A stretch of DNA of 27,526 nt, taken from assembly GCA_034180345.1 (NCBI GenBank), contig JAXFOQ010000024.1:1-27526 (forward strand), given 5' to 3'. The notes under the pieces were generated by a model that made no database searches, had not been told where the DNA came from, and saw only the letters and a list, made by a program, of their open reading frames with translations. The position numbers were made by a program, and so were the translations under genes. This document shows positions 1 through 8,691 of the stretch, piece by piece. How positions within the stretch are numbered: position 1 is the first letter of the stretch; each line of letters opens with the position of its first letter. The DNA comes from RGIG5681 sp034180345 (GTDB lineage: Bacteria; Bacillota_I; Bacilli_A; Erysipelotrichales; Erysipelotrichaceae).

Positions 1-140
1 ATTCATCAGACCTCGATTTTGTTTCACACTTCCTCTAGCTCACACCTCACGATGGAAACCTTGTGCTTCACTAACACTTCGTTGATATGTACGCGTGTAA
101 GGGACTTTCACCCTCTAGTTATATGCCATGCCTAGCACAC
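1..140 (-). mobile_element. Group II intron, 5' end (domain I part), cut by the window edge
   Basis: Read on the minus strand from 140 downward, the sequence starts GTGTGCTAGGCATGG. This fits the GUGYG 5' splice-site consensus of group II introns. It continues with an AGGGTGAAAGTCCCT hairpin and ends with GGTCTGATGAAT, blocks I recognise from the 5' domain I region of bacterial group II introns. The open reading frame and the catalytic 3' domains would lie left of position 1. The 5' exon boundary is placed between 141 and 140. The intron follows the tRNA-Leu terminator directly, and an intact tRNA lies upstream. The family call rests on remembered consensus blocks, not on an alignment. Confidence 0.8.
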
Positions 141-144
141 ATCA

Positions 145-170
145 AAAACCCTTGAAATATCAAGGGTTTT
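145..170 (-). terminator. Intrinsic terminator of tRNA-Leu
   Basis: An 11-bp inverted repeat (145-155 with 160-170, loop 156-159) has a GGG/CCC core. On the minus strand it is followed by a T-run just before the intron boundary at 141/140. It should end tRNA-Leu transcription and shield the intron from the tRNA promoter. Confidence 0.85.
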
Positions 171-181
171 ATTGGATATTT

Positions 182-265
182 TGGTGCGTCAAACAAGACT
201 TGAACTTGCACGAATTACTTCACACGCCCCTCAAGCGTGCGCGTCTACCATTCCGCCACTGACGC
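182..265 (-). tRNA. tRNA-Leu (anticodon GAG), CCA encoded
   Basis: The minus-strand transcript is 84 nt. The 7-bp acceptor stem is GCGTCAG/TTGACGC with one G-U pair, discriminator A and encoded CCA. The anticodon arm is CACGC-TTGAGGG-GCGTG, giving anticodon GAG (complement at 230-232). A long variable arm of about 13 nt and a T arm GCAAG-TTCAAGT-CTTGT complete a class II tRNA. The gene looks intact and has its own promoter and terminator. Confidence 0.95.
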
Positions 266-273
266 GTAAAAGT

Positions 274-302
274 ATTATAAACAAAATAATGATAAATTTC
301 AA
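274..302 (-). promoter_or_regulatory. Promoter of tRNA-Leu
   Basis: On the minus strand there is a TTGAAA -35 box (297-302), exactly 17 bases, and a perfect TATAAT -10 box (274-279), 8 bases ahead of the tRNA 5' end at 265. This is a near-consensus housekeeping sigma-factor promoter. Confidence 0.8.
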
Positions 303-321
303 AGAAAATAAAAAAATAATG

Positions 322-346
322 TATAATATATAAGAATATTAGGAGG
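322..346 (+). promoter_or_regulatory. -10 box and ribosome binding site of pfp
   Basis: A TATAAT box (322-327) lies 26 bases ahead of the pfp start, and a full AGGAGG Shine-Dalgarno (341-346) sits 7 bases ahead of ATG 354. No convincing -35 is seen; the best candidate overlaps the divergent tRNA-Leu -35. The strong SD fixes the start codon. Confidence 0.6.
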
Positions 347-353
347 AATATAT

Positions 354-1559
354 ATGTCAAACTGTTTAGTAGCCCAAAGTGGTGGACCAACCTCAGTAAT
401 CAATGCTACGGTTGCTGGTGTTGTTAAAGCTAATCAATTAAACCCATATTACGAACATGTCTATGGTGGATTAAACGGAATCGAGGGGATTCTACAAGAA
501 AGATTTGTCGATCTAACAAAGATGAGCGACTATGAAAATAGCATTTTAAGACAAACACCTTCAAGTGCCTTGGGTTCTTGTCGTTACAAATTAAAAAGGG
601 ATAATGTTAAAGACTTTGAAAAATTATTTGAAGTAATGGAAAAATATGACATTGAAACATTATTCTATACAGGTGGTAATGATTCAATGGATACTGTCGC
701 AGCATTAAGTGAATATGCCAAGGAACACGGAATTACCAATCGTCGTTTCGTTGGTTGTCCTAAAACTGTAGATAATGACTTACAACATACCGATCACTGT
801 CCAGGTTTTGCCAGTGCCGCTAAATTTATCTCAACTGTAGCCCTACACACATGGCTTGATGTAAATGTTTATACAAGACAAGAAGTATTTGTATTAGAAA
901 CTATGGGTAGAGATGCTGGTTGGCTTGCAGCCAGTGCCTGCCTTTCAGGAGTTGTGGACTTAGTTGTCCTTCCAGAAGAGGTATTTAATAAAGAAGTATT
1001 CTTACAACAAGTGCGTAAATGTATCGCTGAGAAAAATAAATGTTATGTTGTGGTATCAGAAGGTATTAAATTCTCTGATGGTACTTATGTAGCTGCTGGT
1101 GAAGCTAAAAATGATGGCTTTGGTCATGCAATCTTAGGTGGTGCTGGACAAGCGATCCGCAATATGATTCTTGAAAGTGGTGCTGCTGAGCGTGTTAAGG
1201 TTCAAGATTTAAGTACAGCCCAAAGATGCTTTGCGGTTGAGCAATCTAAAGTTGATGTTGAAGAATCATTCCAATTAGGTATGAGCGCTCATATGCATTC
1301 AACTGATGGCAAGTTCACAGGCAAGATGGTTGGTTTAAAACGCCGTGATGCTCAAGAGTATGATGTTGAATACTTTGCGATCGAAGCTAACAAGGTAGCT
1401 AACTTTGTAAAATCATTCCCAAGTGAATGGATTAAACCTAACTATAGTGGTATTACAGATGAAGCACTTGAATATTTAAGACCGCTAATCAAGGGAAGCC
1501 CTGTAATTATCTATAAAGATGGTCTTCCTGCATATGTTAAACCATACTATATGCGTTAA
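354..1559 (+). CDS. pfp: Pyrophosphate-dependent 6-phosphofructokinase
   Basis: This cytoplasmic glycolytic enzyme phosphorylates fructose-6-phosphate using pyrophosphate and is reversible. The protein has 401 residues. The phosphoryl-donor loop is GGNDS (107-111). Asp replaces the Gly that ATP-dependent enzymes carry, and Lys stands in PKTVDND (136-142) where ATP enzymes have Gly. In this superfamily both substitutions mark PPi use. The catalytic base is Asp140, and the MGR substrate motif is at 184-186. The first Asp of the classical GGDDS signature is Asn here, a variant I remember from related clostridial-type enzymes. The gene is monocistronic, with an AGGAGG ribosome binding site and a strong terminator right behind it. 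The fold assignment is certain and PPi specificity is very likely. Confidence 0.93.
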   Translation: MSNCLVAQSGGPTSVINATVAGVVKANQLNPYYEHVYGGLNGIEGILQERFVDLTKMSDYENSILRQTPSSALGSCRYKLKRDNVKDFEKLFEVMEKYDIETLFYTGGNDSMDTVAALSEYAKEHGITNRRFVGCPKTVDNDLQHTDHCPGFASAAKFISTVALHTWLDVNVYTRQEVFVLETMGRDAGWLAASACLSGVVDLVVLPEEVFNKEVFLQQVRKCIAEKNKCYVVVSEGIKFSDGTYVAAGEAKNDGFGHAILGGAGQAIRNMILESGAAERVKVQDLSTAQRCFAVEQSKVDVEESFQLGMSAHMHSTDGKFTGKMVGLKRRDAQEYDVEYFAIEANKVANFVKSFPSEWIKPNYSGITDEALEYLRPLIKGSPVIIYKDGLPAYVKPYYMR

Positions 1560-1573
1560 TAACTAATAAAGAT

Positions 1574-1602
1574 AAAAACTCACTTAATCTAAGTGAGTTT
1601 TT
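1574..1602 (+). terminator. Intrinsic terminator of pfp
   Basis: The stem is CTCACTTA/TAAGTGAG (1579-1586 with 1590-1597), extended by an A5/T5 flank and followed by a T-run. It starts 15 bases after the pfp stop codon. Confidence 0.9.
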
Positions 1603-1614
1603 ATATCCTATAAT

Positions 1615-1640
1615 TAAACCTCATCGCTTGATGAGGTTTA
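1615..1640 (-). terminator. Hairpin terminating the GH-D glycosidase transcript
   Basis: A stem of about 11 bp (TAAACCTCATC with GATGAGGTTTA, loop GCTT on the plus strand) lies 13 bases beyond the glycosidase stop codon. Only a short, interrupted T-run follows on the minus strand, so it is weaker than the neighbouring pfp terminator. It may be bidirectional. Confidence 0.65.
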
Positions 1641-1652
1641 AACTATTTAATA

Positions 1653-4600
1653 TTATTTAATAAATCTTTTATATAAGTAAGCTATAATGCCCAACACCAA
1701 TACAACTGCCACACCGATTGTTGCTGATGATAATAATAAATTATTTTCTTTACTACCATCATTATCAATAGTCTTTGGCTCTGTTTCAGTCTTTTTAATT
1801 TCAGGCTTAACTTCTTTTTTCTTATCGTCCTTTTTAATAACCTTACCTTCATTAACAACACATTTCTGTTTGGTTTCATCCCATTTTTTCATCGGATCAT
1901 CACAGTTATTTCTAATGTCAGATGATGGAATATAAGCGGTATTGTTATCTTGAATATCCAATGATTCAATTTGTTTTTCTGGTTTCGGATCAATTTTTTT
2001 AATAATATTTTTACTCAAATCAGTAATTGCCTTATTTAATTGTAATAAAGCATTATCAATCTGTTGTTGGGTAGCATCTTGGTTATCAATAATCATCTTG
2101 GCAACCTTTAAAGCATTTCTAAAGCCCTGCCAAGTTATTGATGTATAATTATCATTTTGTTTATTTTCATAACGCTTATACAATTCCAATAAATCTTGTT
2201 TATTAACTTTAATGACTTTTATTAATGCTGTCTTAGCTTCTTCTACCTTTTGAATTAAATCATTCATTTGGTCATTATTAATATCAGAATTATCAGCTAC
2301 CGCCTCTTTTAATTTTATTAACAGATTATCGAATTTTTCCCAACTTTGTTCATTATAATCTTGAGCATTTAATGACTCATCTTCAATTTCCGCAAGTAAT
2401 TTTATAGCTTTATCAAGACTAGCGCGACTTTCTAATTTATCAAATTTATCTTGTAATTCCGCCTTGACATCATCAATTTGAATTTGACTTGACTTATCAC
2501 TTTCATAAATGGCATTAGCGCGTTCAAGAGTAATCTTAAACTCAGCATAGGTGGTTTTGGTAAATTCTTCTTCATTAACTGTCTTTACTTTTTCAATCAA
2601 TGCTTTAAGTTCATCTTTTTTAACTTCTGGTTCTACGATACTAGCCTTGAGTTTATTTTTAGCTTGTTCAAGCTCTTTTAAGACTAAATTAACATCATCT
2701 TGTGAAGCATTACTATTATCTTTTACAATAGCTAAAGCCAATTGCAATTTTTCTTGATATTCACTCCATGATTCAAAGCTATAGTCAGTTTCTTTTAGAT
2801 GCTTATAGCTTTCAATCAATTCATTCAAAGCTGTTACATCACCCCTTAAAACTAGGGTCGTTGACTGCATTTCATCATCAAGTTGCGTAAGCATTGCTGC
2901 AATGGCATCTTTTTTACCATCAACATATAATAATTCAGCTGCTTTAATAGTTTCAACAAGTGTCTTAGAACTATCTTTGGTGTATTTTTCTAGTGATTTA
3001 TTAGCCGCCAATACCTTGGCCTTTAATAGACTAATATCTACCAAATTATTTTCAATACCATTTAGTTTTTCAAGTTCACGCGCAACTGCTTCCTGTGATT
3101 TTAATGTAGTTAAAACATCATAACTATTTTTTAATAAAGCTTTAAAGACTTTGGCACTTTCAGTAGTATAGTTATCCATATCTAAGGTATTAAGCTTTAT
3201 CAATTTATCAACAAGCTCAGTAATATTGATACTACCGATAATATCTTTTTCTTGATAACCAATAACTTCAATTTCATTGATATGATTTGTTGTACCAGCA
3301 TCACTTCCGTGCATATAAACACGCACATAACGAGCCTTTAAAATCTTATCTAGGATAATTTCCTTACCGGCGCTACTCTCGTGATATAGTTCATCATTGC
3401 CATTGCCTAAGCCATGGAAATTTTCTTTATCAGAATTATAGATAATTGTTGAATTATTAAAATCTATATTATCAGCTAAAGCAATGACCGTACCCTTATA
3501 GGTTCTTGAATTTCCCCAATAACGCCATAGGTTAATCGCTTTAATATCACTAATTTTTCCTAAATCAATTTGTAGATAAGATGATTCATCACGATGATCA
3601 GCACCAAAGTCAACATAGTTACCATTTAAGTTATTTTTAATACCATCAACCGCCATTGATTCAAGACGATCGGTGCTGGTTGTAGCCTTAGTACCATCTT
3701 TTTTCCAATATACATTAGCCTGTTTATTTAAGGCGATATTTGTATATTTATCTATTTGAGCTTGTCCACTACCTGCCAAATTCGCAATCTTATCATAGCC
3801 ATAACTTGTATCAAATACATCAACACTCATCGTAGCATTAAAACCATCACTGCCAACGATCGTATTGGCTTTATTAATTTTAAAATATCTATTTTCTTTA
3901 ACATATGCTGATGCTGATAGCTTACCATCAACATATAATTTTAGAATGCCGTTATTTTCTTTAACTCCAGCAATATGATGTTTAATACCATCATTAATCT
4001 TAATCTTAGAAATAGCCTCTGCTTCATTTAATTTAAAGTAAGCATAACCATCTTCATTAATTCCTAAAGCATAGGCATTATCTTGTTTGGCGATAATGCC
4101 AGAATTTTTACTTAACACATTAGCTGCAATGGTAAAACCATAGTTAGTAGTTAATGATTTATCAAATATCTCAGCCTTGGTGAAGGTCTTTTCTTCTACA
4201 CTTAAGACCTTATTATCTTTATGATAGATAACAGTTGCGATTTCATTACTGATTTTATTACCTGATAAATCTTTAATATCTTTTAAATTAATGGTTAATT
4301 CTTCACCATCCGCAAGTTTATCAATTAAATTAATATAGTAAGTAATTCCATCAACACTCTTATTAATTGATGAAACATTCTTATCTTTAACAGTAATTAA
4401 ACCCTCTACCTTTTCATTAAATCTAACACCTACTGTTTGTTTACCATCGGTAAATACCCTAGTAAAATTAGGGGCTTCAGTATCTTTAGTGGTTGATAAT
4501 TGCCAAACACGAACCTCGCCAGCTTTTAAAGTAATACTAATTTCATCACCATAATTAACTGTTGAATAGGCTTCATCAGTACCCTTGGCTGTTTTAAAAT

Positions 4601-7331
4601 TATGAACAGTTGTACGATATAATGTTTTACCTTTAAGTGAGCTTGATGCTCCAATATTCTCATCTATTCTAAAGGTTAATACCTTATCATTACGAGAAGA
4701 ATTTCTCATGGTAATAATACCATCTTCATTATCCCAACCAGCATAAGCATAGGCATTTCCACCAAGACCAATTGCAGTTGTATAACTTGGATGAGTACTT
4801 AATTTAACTGATTTTGCTGGCCAACCACCAATCATTTTAGCATTTTTAAGAATATGGAAGTTTTTCTCAGCCCATTCTAAAAATTCGGCAGTAGCTTCAT
4901 ATTTACCCTTAGTCATCAATGAATCAGAGTAGTATAATTCCCAGAAACCTGTTCCACGACCTGCTTGAGCATATAGATAATTTCTAAATTCTTCATCAGT
5001 CATTGAATCGGCAGTTATACCTGTGCCTTCTTTACCAAAGATTGGATCATGGTTATAGATGGCTTTTAATGGGAATTGGAATTGATGATTTTTAATAAAG
5101 TCATAGTACATTGAATCACGATATGTAAGCATCTTATCCATTACATTGTGCAATTCACCAGACTCACCACGATCACCGACACATTGCATCCAAACACTAT
5201 TTCCCCATTGTAGATACCAAGGACTTGGGTTTACATAACAAGTAAGTGAAATCCATAATTTATTGAGATTTAATTCTGTTGCACTTTTACGGACAGCCTC
5301 AAATAAATCAATCCATGCCTCCCATAGATCGGTTACATGGTACATGTTATGATAACCACCAATCATATGATTGTTGGCACGAGATGGTACACCATTTGTT
5401 GCTGACCATTGTTTATATTGATTATCATCCGCAAAACCATCCCACTTCCAATAATTTACCTTGTATTTCTTTTGCCAATCAAGGGCCATATCTTGGAAAT
5501 TTTTGATATATACACGATCAGCCACATCCACCGAATCACCAGCTCGGCTACCCTTGCCACTCTTTTTCAAAATTTCTGCTAGGGTTGTATGGAAATTATA
5601 TCCACCTCTTGGACCAATCCACACACCAAAATTACTACCAAATTTTTCAACAAGTTCACTAGATGGCCCTAATTCTTTAGGAAACTTAGTATTAAATTCC
5701 CAGAAGCCTGTTTTATTTAGGCTATTTCCTGATCGTTCAGGTTGCACAACGCGGTCTTTATTATAGTTATTCCATCCATCATCAACAACATATGAATCTA
5801 AAGGTCTGGTTTCAACCTCATTTAATTCTTTATCGACTTCAATAAATGATTTAAGAATATTGTCATCATCAATCAACATCATATTATCAAACCATGAATT
5901 ATATTGAATACGAAATTCTGATGGTGTGGCAATAGAATTGATATATTCAAAGAAATCACTTTGAATTACTGATAACTCTGTACCTCTGGCAGCACCAATA
6001 ACCGTTGGCCATGTCATATAATTAGTTTTACCTTCAACAGTACTTGCCTGTTTATCAGTAACTAAGCGTTCAAAACTCTTACCTGAATAATAACGAACAT
6101 AGGCAGTGTTATCAATAATTTCATTATCAGCTACAGGAAATTCTGATCCAAAGAACATCCCTTGGATATATACCGGTTGGCCCAAGGTTGCCTTAAATCT
6201 TTCCATTGAAACAACCCCACCGGCATTGGTCGGAATTGTCCATTTTTGATCACTATCATTAACTCTTAATGATTCTAAATCAATATAATCAATAGTAGCT
6301 CTTTGTTTTTGGTGGTCAGGAACACTGATCTCCAAGTATTTACGCATAAAGTGATCGCCCTTATACATAACAATGACTTCAGATACAGTATAATCTACAC
6401 CCTTAAACTTAAATGGTTTGAAATTAAAAGTTAATTTCTTACCTGTTTTTTCAACATTGTTGATAGTAGCGCTGGTATCCTCGACCTTAGGGTTTCCTGC
6501 CAACTGTAAATCACTAGCTACAAATTCATAGTCATTTTTAGTCTTAGTTTCAACAATATTTTCATATAAGTCAAATTCAGCACCACCGCCAAATTTATCA
6601 TTATTCATTGCCGATATTGCCACCAACTTAACTTTATTGGCTGTTATTTTTTCATCTAAATTAACATAGTAGGGCTCTACATCATCATAATTTAAACTAC
6701 CTGACTTTATTTTAATCCACTTATTAGAATTAAAATCTAAGTCCTCATCGGTATTGGCGTAATAAAGCTCATAGTCTTTAATATTACCATTGGTTTCAAC
6801 GCCATTTTGTCTAGGGGTATAAGAAAACGCTTGAAAAGATATTGTTTTCTTTAAATCAAAAATTACATTATATGGAAAGGTTTGACTTCCTGTTCCACCA
6901 CCATAATTACTATGCCAGATAGAATTAAGGTTATTGTCAATCAAATTAGCTGCTGGTCCATCATTAGGTCCACTGGCATTTTGAAAACTGTCAGCTTTAG
7001 CACTCCAATTGCTTTTATCAATAACCTGGGGTCTTGGGCTTGTCGCAGCAGCATCCCTTGTTACTCTTATCTTAAATTCTTCACTATCTTTAGCTGGGGT
7101 AAAAATAGTATCTGATATTGTTCGTTTATTAGTGATATTACCAGGAATTAATTTATTATCATTGATTTGAAAATCACGACTAATATACTCATTCCCAATT
7201 GTCGCATGATTAGCTTCGATATTAACGGTTATTCCATTACCTTCAGCTTTTACTTTACTTGGAATATGTAAACCCGAAACTGTCAACATTAGTACTAATA
7301 TATATATATATATATTATTTTGTTTTTTCAT
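1653..7331 (-). CDS. Secreted multidomain clan GH-D (GH36-like) glycosidase with FIVAR repeats
   Basis: This is a 1892-residue cell-surface enzyme, probably acting on alpha-galactose or alpha-GalNAc in host mucin or other glycans. Visible parts, in order: signal peptide (1-29, ending KAE); F5/8 type C (discoidin) domain (about 105-258); a beta-rich region and TIM barrel (about 280-950); an SbsA/Big-like Ig domain (952-1036); a LamG/ConA-like domain (about 1050-1175); a second discoidin domain (1197-1359); at least four FIVAR-type helical repeats (about 1496-1564, 1572-1634, 1638-1706, 1710-1774); and a C-terminal membrane helix (1866-1887) with tail KRFIK. The barrel has DDGW (517-520) and YWKWDGF (627-633), the clan D nucleophile motif with Asp631. 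Asp720 in VGDRGE is a likely acid/base. No clean LPXTG is present. An AAGGAGG ribosome binding site supports ATG 7331. The clan call is firm, but the exact family and substrate are not. Confidence 0.85.
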   Translation of the reverse strand: MKKQNNIYIYILVLMLTVSGLHIPSKVKAEGNGITVNIEANHATIGNEYISRDFQINDNKLIPGNITNKRTISDTIFTPAKDSEEFKIRVTRDAAATSPRPQVIDKSNWSAKADSFQNASGPNDGPAANLIDNNLNSIWHSNYGGGTGSQTFPYNVIFDLKKTISFQAFSYTPRQNGVETNGNIKDYELYYANTDEDLDFNSNKWIKIKSGSLNYDDVEPYYVNLDEKITANKVKLVAISAMNNDKFGGGAEFDLYENIVETKTKNDYEFVASDLQLAGNPKVEDTSATINNVEKTGKKLTFNFKPFKFKGVDYTVSEVIVMYKGDHFMRKYLEISVPDHQKQRATIDYIDLESLRVNDSDQKWTIPTNAGGVVSMERFKATLGQPVYIQGMFFGSEFPVADNEIIDNTAYVRYYSGKSFERLVTDKQASTVEGKTNYMTWPTVIGAARGTELSVIQSDFFEYINSIATPSEFRIQYNSWFDNMMLIDDDNILKSFIEVDKELNEVETRPLDSYVVDDGWNNYNKDRVVQPERSGNSLNKTGFWEFNTKFPKELGPSSELVEKFGSNFGVWIGPRGGYNFHTTLAEILKKSGKGSRAGDSVDVADRVYIKNFQDMALDWQKKYKVNYWKWDGFADDNQYKQWSATNGVPSRANNHMIGGYHNMYHVTDLWEAWIDLFEAVRKSATELNLNKLWISLTCYVNPSPWYLQWGNSVWMQCVGDRGESGELHNVMDKMLTYRDSMYYDFIKNHQFQFPLKAIYNHDPIFGKEGTGITADSMTDEEFRNYLYAQAGRGTGFWELYYSDSLMTKGKYEATAEFLEWAEKNFHILKNAKMIGGWPAKSVKLSTHPSYTTAIGLGGNAYAYAGWDNEDGIITMRNSSRNDKVLTFRIDENIGASSSLKGKTLYRTTVHNFKTAKGTDEAYSTVNYGDEISITLKAGEVRVWQLSTTKDTEAPNFTRVFTDGKQTVGVRFNEKVEGLITVKDKNVSSINKSVDGITYYINLIDKLADGEELTINLKDIKDLSGNKISNEIATVIYHKDNKVLSVEEKTFTKAEIFDKSLTTNYGFTIAANVLSKNSGIIAKQDNAYALGINEDGYAYFKLNEAEAISKIKINDGIKHHIAGVKENNGILKLYVDGKLSASAYVKENRYFKINKANTIVGSDGFNATMSVDVFDTSYGYDKIANLAGSGQAQIDKYTNIALNKQANVYWKKDGTKATTSTDRLESMAVDGIKNNLNGNYVDFGADHRDESSYLQIDLGKISDIKAINLWRYWGNSRTYKGTVIALADNIDFNNSTIIYNSDKENFHGLGNGNDELYHESSAGKEIILDKILKARYVRVYMHGSDAGTTNHINEIEVIGYQEKDIIGSINITELVDKLIKLNTLDMDNYTTESAKVFKALLKNSYDVLTTLKSQEAVARELEKLNGIENNLVDISLLKAKVLAANKSLEKYTKDSSKTLVETIKAAELLYVDGKKDAIAAMLTQLDDEMQSTTLVLRGDVTALNELIESYKHLKETDYSFESWSEYQEKLQLALAIVKDNSNASQDDVNLVLKELEQAKNKLKASIVEPEVKKDELKALIEKVKTVNEEEFTKTTYAEFKITLERANAIYESDKSSQIQIDDVKAELQDKFDKLESRASLDKAIKLLAEIEDESLNAQDYNEQSWEKFDNLLIKLKEAVADNSDINNDQMNDLIQKVEEAKTALIKVIKVNKQDLLELYKRYENKQNDNYTSITWQGFRNALKVAKMIIDNQDATQQQIDNALLQLNKAITDLSKNIIKKIDPKPEKQIESLDIQDNNTAYIPSSDIRNNCDDPMKKWDETKQKCVVNEGKVIKKDDKKKEVKPEIKKTETEPKTIDNDGSKENNLLLSSATIGVAVVLVLGIIAYLYKRFIK
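7298..7315. repeat. (AT)9 dinucleotide run inside the glycosidase signal-peptide codons
   Basis: Eighteen bases of uninterrupted AT alternation lie about 16-33 bases inside the coding region. They encode the alternating Ile-Tyr stretch at residues 7-11. Gain or loss of one unit would shift the reading frame right after the start codon. Confidence 0.9.
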
Positions 7332-7399
7332 ATCCTTCCTCCTTTTGTTGATACAAAATATTCATAAAATATAAGTTTTTAATATTTTACCCCTTAAAA

Positions 7400-7414
7400 T
7401 TTAAACGCTTACAT
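7400..7414 (-). promoter_or_regulatory. Putative CcpA operator (cre site)
   Basis: The minus-strand sequence ATGTAAGCGTTTAAA matches the cre consensus WTGNAARCGNWWWCA at all positions but one (A for the near-terminal C). It lies about 10-20 bases downstream of the predicted transcription start, the usual place for roadblock repression of carbohydrate genes. It implies glucose repression of the glycosidase. No ccpA gene is in the window. Confidence 0.55.
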
Positions 7415-7429
7415 TTAATACACTAAAAT

Positions 7430-7457
7430 TCTATAATCTTTAAAAATAAGTGGTCAA
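7430..7457 (-). promoter_or_regulatory. Probable promoter of the glycosidase
   Basis: On the minus strand there is TTGACC (7452-7457), 16 bases, then TATAGA (7430-7435). This gives an untranslated leader of about 90 bases that holds the cre-like site and the SD. The region between 7332 and 7551 otherwise holds only the metK terminator. Confidence 0.5.
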
Positions 7458-7512
7458 TATTTAATTACTAAATTAACTAATATGATAAAATTTCTAACTA
7501 ATATCTACAAAA

Positions 7513-7541
7513 TAAAAAGTTATCCAGGAAGCTGAATAACT
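7513..7541 (-). terminator. Intrinsic terminator of metK
   Basis: A 10-bp stem (AGTTATTCAG with CTGGATAACT, one G-U pair, loop CTTC on the minus strand) is followed by a T5 run. It begins 11 bases after the metK stop codon. Confidence 0.85.
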
Positions 7542-7551
7542 CTTTAAATCT

Positions 7552-8586
7552 TTATTTAATTTTCTCCATATGATTTCCTTCGGCAAAGTTTTCATAGTCA
7601 GCATTCAACAAGTCTAAAGCCTTAATAATACCGTTAGGACTTAAATCATAGACAGCCAAAATATCTTTTTGAAGTTCTGGTAAAATTGAATATTCCTGAT
7701 TTTTTAGGGTATATTCAAATTCAACACTCATCGGGTCCTTTCTACCAATCATATATGAAAGTTGCACTTCGCAGGTCTTAAGATCGAATTTCTTAACCAA
7801 GTCAACCGCAATCTTGCGAGCCATATAAGTAGCGCTACGATCAACCTTAGATGGATCCTTACCACTAAAGGCCCCACCACCAACAGCGCAATAACCGCCA
7901 TATTGATCACATACAATTTTACGGCCAGTAAGACCACAGTCAGCAATTGGACCACCAATAGTCCATGTTCCTGCTGGATTGATGATTAATTCAACTCCAT
8001 CTTCCACTAATTCAGCCAATAAATCTTTAACATATTTTTTAACTTCTTCTAAAGTTAAACCCTCTTTATGACAGACTGAAACCAAGATTGTTTTTACTTC
8101 GTCAGTATCTAAGTCAACACTAACTTGCGTTTTAGCATCACCCTTAAGAATGGTGTGGGCATTTTGTTCAGTATCCTTTTCAAGACGATGGATAATATGA
8201 TTAGCTAAATCAAAGCCAATCGGTAGATATGAATAAGTATCATTATAGGCATAGCCAAACATAATCCCCTGATCACCAGCACATAATTCTTCCTTACTGA
8301 CAGCCCCATTTATTTCAGGACTTTGTTTTGAAATAAGATTGATGATCTTTTCTACCTCATAATTTAATTTCTTAGCCACCCGTCTAATAATAGCCTCATA
8401 GTCAATAACGGCAGTGGTAGTGATTTCACCAGCAATAACAACTGTTTTATCCTTACAAAGACATTCACAGGCAACATGGGCATTCTTATCTTGTCTAAGA
8501 CATTCAGCTAGAACAGCATCACTAATTTGATCGGCGTATTTATCAGGGTGATATTTACTTACTTGTTCAGTTGTGAAAATTCTCAT
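7552..8586 (-). CDS. metK: S-adenosylmethionine synthetase
   Basis: This cytoplasmic enzyme makes S-adenosylmethionine from methionine and ATP. The family signatures are present: HPDK (13-16) in the N-terminal ATP site, CAGDQG (102-107) corresponding to the GAGDQG hexapeptide, and the phosphate-binding loop GGGAFSGKDPSKVDRSATY (236-254). At 344 residues it is shorter than the usual 380-400, with compact loops rather than a missing domain. The position before HPDK is Tyr where Gly is usual. ATG 8586 is supported by AAAGGAG 6-7 bases ahead. No S-box-type riboswitch is recognisable in the leader of about 45 bases. It is flanked by terminators on both sides, so it is probably transcribed alone. 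Confidence 0.95.
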   Translation of the reverse strand: MRIFTTEQVSKYHPDKYADQISDAVLAECLRQDKNAHVACECLCKDKTVVIAGEITTTAVIDYEAIIRRVAKKLNYEVEKIINLISKQSPEINGAVSKEELCAGDQGIMFGYAYNDTYSYLPIGFDLANHIIHRLEKDTEQNAHTILKGDAKTQVSVDLDTDEVKTILVSVCHKEGLTLEEVKKYVKDLLAELVEDGVELIINPAGTWTIGGPIADCGLTGRKIVCDQYGGYCAVGGGAFSGKDPSKVDRSATYMARKIAVDLVKKFDLKTCEVQLSYMIGRKDPMSVEFEYTLKNQEYSILPELQKDILAVYDLSPNGIIKALDLLNADYENFAEGNHMEKIK

Positions 8587-8632
8587 AATTTCTCCTTTTT
8601 CGTTCTACAAAAGATATTAAAATAACACTAAT

Positions 8633-8641
8633 ATCATAACA
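8633..8641 (-). promoter_or_regulatory. Extended -10 promoter of metK
   Basis: On the minus strand TGT-TATGAT forms an extended -10 element directly after the deoD terminator T-run. No -35 is seen. The predicted leader is about 40 bases. Confidence 0.45.
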
Positions 8642-8642
8642 C

Positions 8643-8665
8643 AAAAAAGGTCATCAGACCTTTTT
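8643..8665 (-). terminator. Intrinsic terminator of ddl-deoD
   Basis: The minus strand reads AAAAAGGTC-TGAT-GACCTTTTTT, a stem of about 9 bp with loop TGAT and a long T-run. It begins about 27 bases after the deoD stop. Confidence 0.9.
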
Positions 8666-8691
8666 GTCATCAACAAATTAAAATAAATATT

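Noticed and set aside
5279..5766. Plus-strand reading frames inside the glycosidase gene
   Set aside because: They are antisense to a strongly conserved catalytic domain, lack SD sequences and show no recognisable protein features.
8587..8642. SAM riboswitch in front of metK
   Set aside because: The leader is only about 45 bases and lacks the conserved multi-helix S-box layout.
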